Shown here: in pieces, positions 16,494-23,614 of the stretch | How the letters are laid out: the number at the start of each line of letters is the position of its first letter | How positions within the stretch are numbered: position 1 is the stretch's first letter | Source: Kribbella pratensis | GTDB lineage: Bacteria > Actinomycetota > Actinomycetes > Propionibacteriales > Kribbellaceae | Assembly: GCF_004365355.1 (NCBI RefSeq) | Contig: NZ_SODP01000002.1 | Span: forward strand, 211,432-275,431 | DNA length: 64,000 nucleotides | Direction of reading: 5' to 3' | The notes under the pieces: generated by a model | Told to the model about the DNA's origin: nothing | The model's database searches: none | What the model saw: the letters and a program-made list of their open reading frames with translations, nothing else | Made by a program: the position numbers and the translations under genes

Positions 16494-17558
16494 ATGACGT
16501 ACGACGTGGCGGTGGTGGGGGCCGGTGCGATGGGGTCGGCGGCGGCTCGTGCGCTGGCGGCTGCGGGGCGCGAGGTCGTCGTACTGGAGCAGTTCACGCT
16601 CGGGCACGAGCGGGGTGGCTCGCACGGCGCGACCCGGTTGTTCCGGCCGGCTGCGGATGACGCCGAGGCGGCCGAGCTGACCGAGCGGGCGCGGCCGTTG
16701 TGGCGCGAACTGGAGGCCGACTCGGGCGAGACGCTGCTCGAGGAGACCGGTGGGATCGACCACGGCACGAGTCCCGAGTCGGTCGACACGTTCCGGTTGT
16801 TGCACGCGGCAACCGGGTCGGTGCTCGCCGCGGAGGAGGCTGCGGAGCGGTGGCCCGGGTTCCGGTTCGAGAGTCCGGTGCTCTACCAGCCAGGATCAGG
16901 TCGGCTGTACGCCGATCGCGCGGTGCACGCGTTGCAGACGGTGGCTGCTCGGCTGGGCGCGGAGCTCCGCGTGCAGTCGCCAGTACGCGCGCTACGGATC
17001 CACGACGCCCTGGTGGAGCTCGACGTACCCGGTGGGGCTGTGCGGGCGCGGCAGGTCGTGGTGACCGCTGGGCCGTGGACTCCGAAGTTGCTGAGCGGTC
17101 TGGTGCCGTTGCCGCCGTTCAGAGTGACGCAGGAGCAGCCGCGGTTCTTTGCACCGATCTCCGAGAACATGGAGTGGCCGAGCTTCGTGCACTGGGGTCC
17201 GGACAGCTATGGCCTCTACGAGCCCGGGTCCGGAGTGAAGGTGGGCCTGCACGCGAGCGGACCGGAGGTCGACCCCGATACGCGTGACTTCCGGCCGGAG
17301 CCGGAGCGGGACTCGGCACTGCTGGAGTACGTCGAGCAGTGGTACCCCGGGCTGGATCCTTCCCGGTCCACTCCGATCAGTTGCCTCTACGACAACACGC
17401 CTTCGGCCACCTTCGTGATCGACCGGGCCGGACCGATCACCGTGGCCGCGGGGTTCTCGGGCCAGGGCTTCAAGTTCGTGCCGCTGGTGGGCGCGTTCGT
17501 CCGTGACCTGGTCACGGGTGGGCCGGACACTCCGGCCCACTTCCATTTCCAGCGATAG
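16494..17558 (+). CDS. Sarcosine oxidase / N-methyl amino acid oxidase-like FAD enzyme
   Basis: 354 residues of the monomeric sarcosine oxidase / N-methyltryptophan oxidase family: oxidative N-demethylation with hydrogen peroxide release. GAGAMG (9-14) starts the FAD fold, 'GGSHGATRLFR' supplies the conserved His/Arg, and Cys297 in ISCLYDNTPSATFVID aligns with the cysteine that binds FAD covalently in monomeric sarcosine oxidase. The GFSGQGFKFVP C-terminal motif is intact. Length is slightly short of the typical 370-390. Substrate not resolvable. Its 3' end and stop lie in an 18-bp tandem repeat. Confidence 0.87.
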   Translation: MTYDVAVVGAGAMGSAAARALAAAGREVVVLEQFTLGHERGGSHGATRLFRPAADDAEAAELTERARPLWRELEADSGETLLEETGGIDHGTSPESVDTFRLLHAATGSVLAAEEAAERWPGFRFESPVLYQPGSGRLYADRAVHALQTVAARLGAELRVQSPVRALRIHDALVELDVPGGAVRARQVVVTAGPWTPKLLSGLVPLPPFRVTQEQPRFFAPISENMEWPSFVHWGPDSYGLYEPGSGVKVGLHASGPEVDPDTRDFRPEPERDSALLEYVEQWYPGLDPSRSTPISCLYDNTPSATFVIDRAGPITVAAGFSGQGFKFVPLVGAFVRDLVTGGPDTPAHFHFQR

Positions 17559-17632
17559 AGCCATTTCCAGCGATAGAGCCGTTTCCAGCGATAGATCTGC
17601 TCCAGAGACAGGGCCGGTTTCAGAGATAGAGG
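17543..17632. repeat. 18-bp tandem repeat containing the stop codons of two convergent genes
   Basis: Five 18-bp units: 17543, 17561 and 17579 are near identical (CCATTTCCAGCGATAGAG type), 17597 and 17615 are diverged. The first holds the TAG of the sarcosine-oxidase-like gene (17556-17558), and the next two place in-frame TAGs 18 and 36 nt later. The last holds the stop of the convergent GroES-like gene (17620-17622). Confidence 0.8.
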
Positions 17633-17958
17633 CCGGTCTGGCCGTCTTCGAGACGGCCGGCCGCGACCGCGTGCAGGTCGCGCTCGCGCAGCAGGATGTA
17701 GTCGTCGCCGCGCACCTCCACCTCGGCCCGGTCCTCCGGGTCGAAGAGAACGCGGTCGTCGACCTCCACCGTCCGCACGTTCGCCCCGACGGCCACCACT
17801 TTCGCCCAGGCGAGCCGGCGGCCCATCTGCGCGGTGGCAGGGATCAAGATGCCGGCCGACGACTTACGCTCGCCCTCCTGCTCGAGGGAGACCAGGACGC
17901 GGTCGTGCAGCATCCGGATCGGGAGTTTGTCGTCGGACAGCCGCTTGCGTGGAGTCAC
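17620..17958 (-). CDS. GroES-like co-chaperonin family protein
   Basis: 112 residues in the Cpn10 fold: 'IRMLHDRVLVSLEQEGERKSSAGILIPATAQ' contains the mobile-loop equivalent SSAGILIP, and 'VDDRVLFDPEDRAEVEVRGDDYILLRERDL' the C-terminal beta strands. It is an additional, actinobacterial GroES-like protein, not the co-chaperonin of a groESL operon; no GroEL gene is near. GTG 17958 overlaps the DUF3618 stop (GTGA), and this pairing recurs in actinobacteria as I recall. The 3' end lies in the repeat shared with the convergent oxidase gene. Confidence 0.82.
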   Translation of the reverse strand: MTPRKRLSDDKLPIRMLHDRVLVSLEQEGERKSSAGILIPATAQMGRRLAWAKVVAVGANVRTVEVDDRVLFDPEDRAEVEVRGDDYILLRERDLHAVAAGRLEDGQTGLYL

Positions 17959-18218
17959 CGGCGACCCACCAGCCGGCGGATCATCAGCAGCATGCCGACG
18001 ACGCCGACCACCGCGGCGGCGACCGCGGCGATCTTCTGGGTCCGCAGCCGGCCCTGCTCGTCGAAGACCTGGGACTTGGCCTGCTCGACCTGCCGCAGGG
18101 CCACGTTCTTCGGGTTCGCCCGGTCGACCAGTTCGTCGACGGTCGAGGCCAGGCGCAACCGGGTGGCGGCGATGTCCGCCTCGATCTGCTCGGCGGTCCG
18201 AGCCTTCGTGTCCGACAC
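17955..18218 (-). CDS. DUF3618 membrane protein
   Basis: 87 residues. An N-terminal helical DUF3618 region (TAEQIEADIAATRLRLASTVDEL) is followed by a C-terminal transmembrane helix (about 66-82, IAAVAAAVVGVVGMLLMI) and a basic end. Function unknown; the family is actinobacterial. GTG 18218 is preferred because GGAG lies 9 nt upstream; ATG 18248 in the same frame is possible. Translationally coupled to the GroES-like gene by GTGA. bcp, which I recall as a frequent neighbour, lies about 4.6 kb away. Confidence 0.82.
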   Translation of the reverse strand: MSDTKARTAEQIEADIAATRLRLASTVDELVDRANPKNVALRQVEQAKSQVFDEQGRLRTQKIAAVAAAVVGVVGMLLMIRRLVGRR

Positions 18219-18286
18219 CTGTCGACGCTCCTTCCATCCGCGGGGCATGCCCCGATCTGCCCCTCGTCACCCACCATCCTCGCAGG

Positions 18287-19330
18287 TCATCCCCGCAAGT
18301 CCACGACCACCTTGATGTCGTCCGGTTCCCACACCAATGCATCCGGCCACTGCGACAGCGGCACGGTCCGGGTGATCAACCGCTGCAGCCAGGCCCGATC
18401 AGCCGCGAGCAGCACGTCGACAGCGTCCGCGTAGTGCCGTTTCCCCGCATTCACGGTCCCGACCAGTGCGGCGTTGCGCACCACCAACTGCCGGACCAGC
18501 GCGTCCAGCTCTACGTCGACAGTCGCCGGCCCGGGGTGGATCCCGGCCAGACACATCACACCGGCCGGTGGGAGCAGCGATGCGCAGTCGAACACCAGCT
18601 GCCCGGCTCCGGTCGCCTCAATCACCACATCAGGCACGACACCGAGCTCGCTCAGGTCCGTCAGGTACGTCCCACCCAGCGCCCGTACGAGCTCCGGCTT
18701 CGGCCCGTCCGAGACCCTGTCGAGCACATGTACGTCGTACCCGCGCTGCCGGGCGATGAGCGCCGCGAGCAGCCCGATCGGCCCAGCTCCGGTGACCAGC
18801 ACCTGCTGCGGACCGAACCACGACCGCGCGCCAACCCGGTCCACCTGCTCCCACGCCTTGGTCAAAATGCTGGCCGGCTCCACGAGTACGCCGAGCTCCC
18901 CCAGCTCAGCAGGGATCGGCACGGCGAAGTACGGGTCGACCCGCCAGCGCTCAGCGCCGTACCCGTCCATTTCCTTGATGCCGCGCTCGGTGTACTGACC
19001 GTTGCGGCAGAAGTCCCACTCGCCGCGCGCACACGCCGGACAGGGCACCGGGTCCGGTCGGCGGACCACTCCGGCCACCAGGTCGCCGGCATCGAAGCCG
19101 GAGCCCAAAGGGGCCTCCAGCACGCGCCCGAGCGACTCGTGTCCGACGACCAGCTGGTCCGACCCCGGACGTCCGCTGCCGAACGCCCCCGACACCAGCT
19201 CGATGTCGGTCCCGCAGATACCCGTCAGCAGGCCCTCCACGAGGATCGAACCGTCGGCAACGGGAGGCTCCGAGACCTCGCCTACTGTCGCCGAGTCGGA
19301 CTTGCCCGGCGTCACTGTCATGGCCCGCAT
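18287..19330 (-). CDS. Glucose 1-dehydrogenase-like zinc MDR oxidoreductase
   Basis: 347 residues of the medium-chain dehydrogenase superfamily, closest in layout to archaeal-type glucose dehydrogenase. Catalytic zinc: GICGTDIEL near 40 and GHESLG near 65, with Glu155-region 'LVEPASILTKAWEQV' as in glucose dehydrogenases; the nucleotide fold has TGAGPIGLLAALIAR. Structural-zinc lobe: CPACARGEWDFC. Likely an NAD(P)-dependent sugar or polyol dehydrogenase; substrate inferred only from the family. It sits 4 bp after the transglutaminase-like gene on the same strand, so they may be co-transcribed. Confidence 0.82.
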   Translation of the reverse strand: MRAMTVTPGKSDSATVGEVSEPPVADGSILVEGLLTGICGTDIELVSGAFGSGRPGSDQLVVGHESLGRVLEAPLGSGFDAGDLVAGVVRRPDPVPCPACARGEWDFCRNGQYTERGIKEMDGYGAERWRVDPYFAVPIPAELGELGVLVEPASILTKAWEQVDRVGARSWFGPQQVLVTGAGPIGLLAALIARQRGYDVHVLDRVSDGPKPELVRALGGTYLTDLSELGVVPDVVIEATGAGQLVFDCASLLPPAGVMCLAGIHPGPATVDVELDALVRQLVVRNAALVGTVNAGKRHYADAVDVLLAADRAWLQRLITRTVPLSQWPDALVWEPDDIKVVVDLRG

Positions 19331-19334
19331 GCGC

Positions 19335-20210
19335 TCAGGCTAACCGGGTCATGTCCACGGTCACCTCGATGGCCGTCGCGGCGCCGCCGGAATAGATGCC
19401 CTTCAGCGGAGACACATCGCCGTAGTCCCGCCCGGTCGCCACCCAGACGTGGCGGTGACCGATCGGGATGTCGTTGGTCGGATCGAATCCCCACCATTCA
19501 CCTGTCCACGCCTCCACCCACGCATGACTCTCACCGACAACCGTCTCCCCCACCGACGCATCCGGTTTGGTGTGCAGGTATCCGGAGACGTAGCGGGCCG
19601 GTACGCCGACTGCCCGCAACATGGCCAAGGTCAGGTGCGCGTAGTCCTGGCACACGCCCTCACCGGCCTGCCAGGCGTCGACAGCCGACGAGTGCACACC
19701 AGTGGTGCCGCGCTGGTACTTCAGCTTGCCGTGCACCCACTTCGACACGGCCAGCACAGTCTCCTGCGGCGTACAGCCCTTGCGGAGCGAGCGTGCGACG
19801 GCAGCGAGCTCACCGTGCTTCGGGACGTAGGCGGACCACTCCAGGTAGTCGGCGTACGCGTCGAGGACGTCAGGTGACTTCAGTTGGGACCAGGTTGCGG
19901 CAACTGACGGTGTGGCCTGGTCGGTCGTCTCGACTACGGAGGCCGCGACCACCTTGAGCTCGGTGTGCGGAGTGTGCAGGTCGAAGGAGTTCACCTCTGT
20001 ACCCCAGTAGTCCGTGTACTTGTACGCACGAGTCGCGGGGACCGTCTCCAGCCGCGCCACCATGAGGTTCTGCCGGTCGTCATGGCGCGGAGTCAGTCTG
20101 GCCTCGTTGTAGGACTGTGTGACAGCAGTCGCGTACCGATAGCCAGTCGTGTGCACCACCCGGAGACGCCACTGTGTTTGATTCTTTCCCCGCCCCACCG
20201 CCCCGGTCAC
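19335..20210 (-). CDS. Transglutaminase-like cysteine peptidase family protein
   Basis: 291 residues. An N-terminal beta domain ('WRLRVVHTTGYRYATAVTQSYNEARLTPR') is the bacterial transglutaminase N-region; the core has the triad Cys (GEGVCQDYAHL), His (GESHAWVEAW) and Asp (GFDPTND). GTG 20210 overlaps the alpha-E gene stop (GTGA). Together with alpha-E and the circularly permuted ATP-grasp genes it forms a common bacterial cassette believed to make or process a small peptide; the product is unknown. Confidence 0.88.
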   Translation of the reverse strand: MTGAVGRGKNQTQWRLRVVHTTGYRYATAVTQSYNEARLTPRHDDRQNLMVARLETVPATRAYKYTDYWGTEVNSFDLHTPHTELKVVAASVVETTDQATPSVAATWSQLKSPDVLDAYADYLEWSAYVPKHGELAAVARSLRKGCTPQETVLAVSKWVHGKLKYQRGTTGVHSSAVDAWQAGEGVCQDYAHLTLAMLRAVGVPARYVSGYLHTKPDASVGETVVGESHAWVEAWTGEWWGFDPTNDIPIGHRHVWVATGRDYGDVSPLKGIYSGGAATAIEVTVDMTRLA

Positions 20211-21160
20211 AGGTTCACCTCCGCGTTGTTCCACTCGATCCACGGCACCGCATGGAAGTACTGACGCGACACGGCCTCGCCGACCTCACGGACCATCGTC
20301 TGCAGGTCCTGCAGTCTGCCGGTCAGATCGTCCAGCAGGTCTGTCAGCCGGAGGAACTCCAGCTCGCTCCGGGCCTTGCCCAGCAACCGCGCAGCCTCTG
20401 CACCGGCACCGATCCGCGCCGCAGGCCCGTGGTCGAGGTCGTCCAGACAGGACTCCGCCTGCTGCAAGGCATGGAACACCGACCGCGGGAACAGACGGTC
20501 CAGCAACAAGAACTGCACGACCCGCGAGGCATCCAGCGCGCCGCGGTACGTCCGCAAGTACGTGTCGTGCGCGCCGGCGGAACGCAGTACCGTCACCCAG
20601 CCTGGTGAGGTCGGCCGGTCGCCGACTCGGGACATCAGCATCCGGACGATCATGTCCACGCGCTCCACCGAGCGACCGAGCACCAGGAACCGCCAGCCGT
20701 CGTCCCGGCTCATCGTGGAGTCGGCCAGCCCGGCGAACATCGCCGCCCGGTCCTCGACGAACGTGAAGAACTCGTGCGGCCCCACTCGCCGCGCAGCCCG
20801 CTGACGCTCGGGTACGGCGTTCCACATGGCGTTGATGCACTGCCAGAGCTCGCTGGACACCACCTCGCGGGCGACGCGGGTGTTCTCGCGGGCACTGGCG
20901 ATCGAGGACACGATCGACCCGGTCTCCGGCGACATGGCGACCAGCTCGGTCAGTCCCCACACGTCCAGCGTGCTGCCGTCGGGCGGAGTGATGCCGAGGA
21001 CCGAGAGCAGCCTGCGGCTGGCCGTGTCCGCGTCGACGGTGGCGTCCTCGAGCAGTTGGTGCACCGACACGTCGAGGATCCGAGCGGTGTCGTCCGCACG
21101 TTCGACGTACCGGCCGATCCAGTACAGCGACTCGGCGTTGCGTGCGAGCATCGTCAGCAC
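20207..21160 (-). CDS. Alpha-E domain protein
   Basis: 317-residue, almost entirely helical alpha-E protein: 'MLARNAESLYWIGRYVERADDTARILDV' at the start and 'LGRSVERVDMIVRML' in the middle are its hallmarks. The family's biochemical role is not established; it is nearly always encoded beside the circularly permuted ATP-grasp and transglutaminase-like genes, as here, where it is 7 bp downstream of the first and overlaps the second by 4 bp. Confidence 0.9.
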   Translation of the reverse strand: MLTMLARNAESLYWIGRYVERADDTARILDVSVHQLLEDATVDADTASRRLLSVLGITPPDGSTLDVWGLTELVAMSPETGSIVSSIASARENTRVAREVVSSELWQCINAMWNAVPERQRAARRVGPHEFFTFVEDRAAMFAGLADSTMSRDDGWRFLVLGRSVERVDMIVRMLMSRVGDRPTSPGWVTVLRSAGAHDTYLRTYRGALDASRVVQFLLLDRLFPRSVFHALQQAESCLDDLDHGPAARIGAGAEAARLLGKARSELEFLRLTDLLDDLTGRLQDLQTMVREVGEAVSRQYFHAVPWIEWNNAEVNL

Positions 21161-21167
21161 CTCCCCA

Positions 21168-22748
21168 TCACTGTTGCTGCTGCTGTTGGGCGACGTTCAG
21201 TTCCGGACCACGCTCCGGCGTACTGTCCGTCCTCGGTGCGGGCGTCCCCAGACCGGGTCCGCGGAGCTCGGCGTCCTCGTCGGACGCTCTGGGCGCCAGC
21301 ACCCAGGTGTCCTTGGAGCCGCCGCCCTGTGACGAGTTGACGACCAGACTGCCCTCCGGAATCGCCACTCTGGTCAGCCCGCCGGGCAGAACGAACACGT
21401 CGTCGCCGTCGTTGACAGCGAACGGCCGCAGGTCCACATGTCGCGGCTGCAGCCGTTCACCCACCTTCGTGGGCACAGTGGACAGCTGTACGACGGGCTG
21501 CGCGATCCAGCCGCGCGGATTGGCCCTGATACGACGACGCTGCGCCTGGAGCTCCTTCGGCGAGGCATCCGGTCCGAAGACGATGCCGTACCCGCCAGAG
21601 CCCTCCACCGGCTTGGTGACCAGCTCGTCGAGGCGATCCAGTACTTCGGTCTGCTCCGCGGGCAGCCAGCACCGGTACGTGTCGACGTTCGGCAGGAGTG
21701 GCGTCTCGCCCAGGTAGTACTTCAGGATCTCGGGCAGGTACGTGTAGATCAGCTTGTCGTCGCCCACACCGTTGCCCACCGCATTGGCGATCACGACGTT
21801 ACCCGACCGCGCCGCATTCACCAGACCGGCGACACCGAGCGCGGAGTCCGGCAGGAACTGCACCGGGTCCAGGAACTCGTCGTCGATCCGCCGGTAGATC
21901 ACATCGACCCGCTGCTCGCCTTCCGTGGTCCGCAGGTAGATGACGTTGTTGCGGGCGAACAGGTCCCGGCCCTCGACCAGCTCCACCCCCATCTGGCGCG
22001 CCAGCAGCGAGTGCTCGAAGTACGCCGAGTTGTAGACGCCCGGCGTCAGTACTACGACGTTCGGATCGGTCGCATCCGTCGGGGCCGCGGCCCGCAGCGC
22101 CCGGAGCAGATGTACTGCGTAATCCCCGACAGCGCGGACCCGGTGCTTGGCGAACAGGTCCGGGAACACCCGCGCCATCGTCCGGCGGTTCTCCATCACG
22201 TACGACACCCCGGACGGGCTGCGCAGGTTGTCCTCGAGCACGCGGAAGTCACCCTGCTCGTCGCGGACCACGTCGATGCCGGCCACGTGGATGCGGACGC
22301 CGTTCGGCGGTGCGATACCGGCTGCCTGCCGGTGGAAGTGCTCGCAGGAGGTGATCAGCCGACGCGGCAGTACGCCGTCCGCGACGATCTGCTGGTCGCC
22401 GTAGATGTCGGCGAGGAACGCCTCGAGAGCACGCACCCGCTGCACCACGCCACGCTCCAGCCGGGACCACTCCGCCGCGGTGATCACACGCGGCACCAGA
22501 TCCAGCGGGAACGGCCGCTCCTCCCCCGACAGGCTGAACGTGATGCCCTGGTCCACCAGTGCCCGGTCCAGCGCCTCGGCCCGCGTAGTCAGGTCCGCGG
22601 GCTGCAGGGGCATGAGTGAGTCGTGCAGCCGTTTGTACGCCGTACGGACGCCGTCGACCGGGTCGAACATCTCGTCGTACGCCCCGGCGTGCGGGCGGCG
22701 CGGATCCAGGTAGCCGTCGAACAAGGGGCGGGAAGATGCGCGGCTCAT
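21168..22748 (-). CDS. Circularly permuted type-2 ATP-grasp protein
   Basis: 526 residues: 'FDGYLDPRRPHAGAYDEMF' opening, then 'VLEDNLRSPSGVSYVMENR', 'ANAVGNGVGDDKLIYTYLPEILKYYLGE' and 'TKPVEGSGGYGIVFG', all marks of this ATP-grasp family thought to ligate amino acids. The C terminus is unusual: a 60-residue low-complexity tail after 'STQDTW'-type core sequence, ending in six glutamines (CAG/CAA run near 21171-21188). ATG 22748 (MSRASSR) is chosen; Shine-Dalgarno is weak. First gene of the cassette and divergent from bcp across 55 bp. Confidence 0.88.
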   Translation of the reverse strand: MSRASSRPLFDGYLDPRRPHAGAYDEMFDPVDGVRTAYKRLHDSLMPLQPADLTTRAEALDRALVDQGITFSLSGEERPFPLDLVPRVITAAEWSRLERGVVQRVRALEAFLADIYGDQQIVADGVLPRRLITSCEHFHRQAAGIAPPNGVRIHVAGIDVVRDEQGDFRVLEDNLRSPSGVSYVMENRRTMARVFPDLFAKHRVRAVGDYAVHLLRALRAAAPTDATDPNVVVLTPGVYNSAYFEHSLLARQMGVELVEGRDLFARNNVIYLRTTEGEQRVDVIYRRIDDEFLDPVQFLPDSALGVAGLVNAARSGNVVIANAVGNGVGDDKLIYTYLPEILKYYLGETPLLPNVDTYRCWLPAEQTEVLDRLDELVTKPVEGSGGYGIVFGPDASPKELQAQRRRIRANPRGWIAQPVVQLSTVPTKVGERLQPRHVDLRPFAVNDGDDVFVLPGGLTRVAIPEGSLVVNSSQGGGSKDTWVLAPRASDEDAELRGPGLGTPAPRTDSTPERGPELNVAQQQQQQ

Positions 22749-22803
22749 CTGCGCATCTTGCACGTACGATTGCGGCACTTCAATCGATTCGTGGAGGGCC
22801 CTG

Positions 22804-23271
22804 ATGTCCGATCGTCTGTCCGTCGGCGACACCGCACCCGACTTCACCCTGCCCGATGCCGACGGCAACGACGTGGCGCTGAAGGACCTGCGCGGGAAGA
22901 ACGTGATCGTCTACTTCTACCCGGCCGCGATGACCCCGGGCTGCACCAAGCAGGCGTGCGACTTCCGCGACTCGCTCGACTCGCTGCAGGCCCACGGGTA
23001 CGCCGTACTCGGGATCTCCCCGGACAAGCCGGCCAAGCTGGCGAAGTTCCGCGAGCGCGACGGCGTGACGTTCCCGCTGCTCAGCGACCCCGACAAGGAG
23101 GTCCTGCAGGCGTACGGCGCGTTCGGCGAGAAGACCATGTACGGCAAGAAGGTAACCGGCGTGATCCGGTCCACGTTCGTCGTCGACCCGGACGGGAAGA
23201 TCGCCGTCGCGCAGTACAACGTGAAGGCCACCGGGCACGTCGCAAAGCTGCGCCGAGACCTGGGCCTGTGA
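22804..23271 (+). CDS. bcp: Thioredoxin-dependent thiol peroxidase
   Basis: 155-residue peroxiredoxin of the Bcp/PrxQ type, reducing peroxides with electrons from thioredoxin in the cytosol. Peroxidatic Cys47 (MTPGCTKQAC) and resolving Cys52 are five residues apart, the arrangement of two-cysteine PrxQ enzymes. GTGGAGG lies 7 nt before the ATG and TACGAT (22765-22770) is a plausible -10. Its last codons and TGA stop are part of a 14-bp duplication. Confidence 0.95.
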   Translation: MSDRLSVGDTAPDFTLPDADGNDVALKDLRGKNVIVYFYPAAMTPGCTKQACDFRDSLDSLQAHGYAVLGISPDKPAKLAKFRERDGVTFPLLSDPDKEVLQAYGAFGEKTMYGKKVTGVIRSTFVVDPDGKIAVAQYNVKATGHVAKLRRDLGL

Positions 23272-23293
23272 ATCCCCCGCTGTGAATCCACCC
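23266..23293 (+). repeat. 14-bp duplication spanning the bcp stop codon
   Basis: CTGTGAATCCCCCG (23266-23279) is followed by CTGTGAATCCACCC (23280-23293). The first contains the last codon and TGA of bcp. The second TGA is 14 nt later and out of frame. Confidence 0.7.
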
Positions 23294-23349
23294 TGTTAAG
23301 AGGGGTGTGAAAAGGCACCCTCCCCTGGGCTGTTCCGGAGGGAAACCTT

Positions 23350-23384
23350 CGACCGTTTCACGGAGATGGTCCATGGAACGGTCG
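23350..23384 (+). terminator. Hairpin downstream of bcp
   Basis: CGACCGTT (23350-23357) pairs perfectly with AACGGTCG (23377-23384) across a 19-nt loop; TTTG follows. It lies 79 nt after the bcp stop and could end that transcript, or be a leader structure of the VWA gene. Confidence 0.45.
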
Positions 23385-23402
23385 TTTGAGCAGACTCGTT
23401 GC

Positions 23403-23418
23403 TGTGATTTGGATCACA
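23403..23418. promoter_or_regulatory. CRP/GlxR-type binding site
   Basis: TGTGA-TTTGGA-TCACA, a perfect match to the TGTGA-N6-TCACA dyad bound by CRP-family proteins, including GlxR of corynebacteria. It lies 197 bp before the VWA gene start, the only gene downstream in this gap. Confidence 0.6.
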
Positions 23419-23614
23419 CCAGGATCTCACCGGACCGCGACGGCCCCGACACGGTGGGTGAGTTTTACAGCGTTCTTGTGAAAGAGCAGTACTGCGGGGG
23501 CCACCCGCGTTCAACCACAGCTGTGTCAAGAATCGTCGCGGCCTTCGCCCTGACCTGCCGAAACCGGGTAATCTGCGCGCGCAGTCAGCCTCTGGGAGGG
23601 AGGGACCTGCCGCG

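Larger units (their letters stand above)
23272..23614 (+). other. 343-bp regulatory gap between bcp and the VWA gene
   Basis: No convincing gene. It contains the second bcp-end repeat, hairpin-forming sequence (23350-23384), a CRP/GlxR-like site (23403-23418) and, near its end, GGGAGGGAGG serving as ribosome-binding site for the next gene. The left part also has complementary CACCC/GGGTG runs around 23289-23325. Confidence 0.6.

Noticed and set aside
17834..19957. 707-residue open frame on the + strand
   Set aside because: Crosses the GroES-like, DUF3618, dehydrogenase and transglutaminase genes in antisense; low-complexity Pro/Arg/Ser sequence, a shadow.
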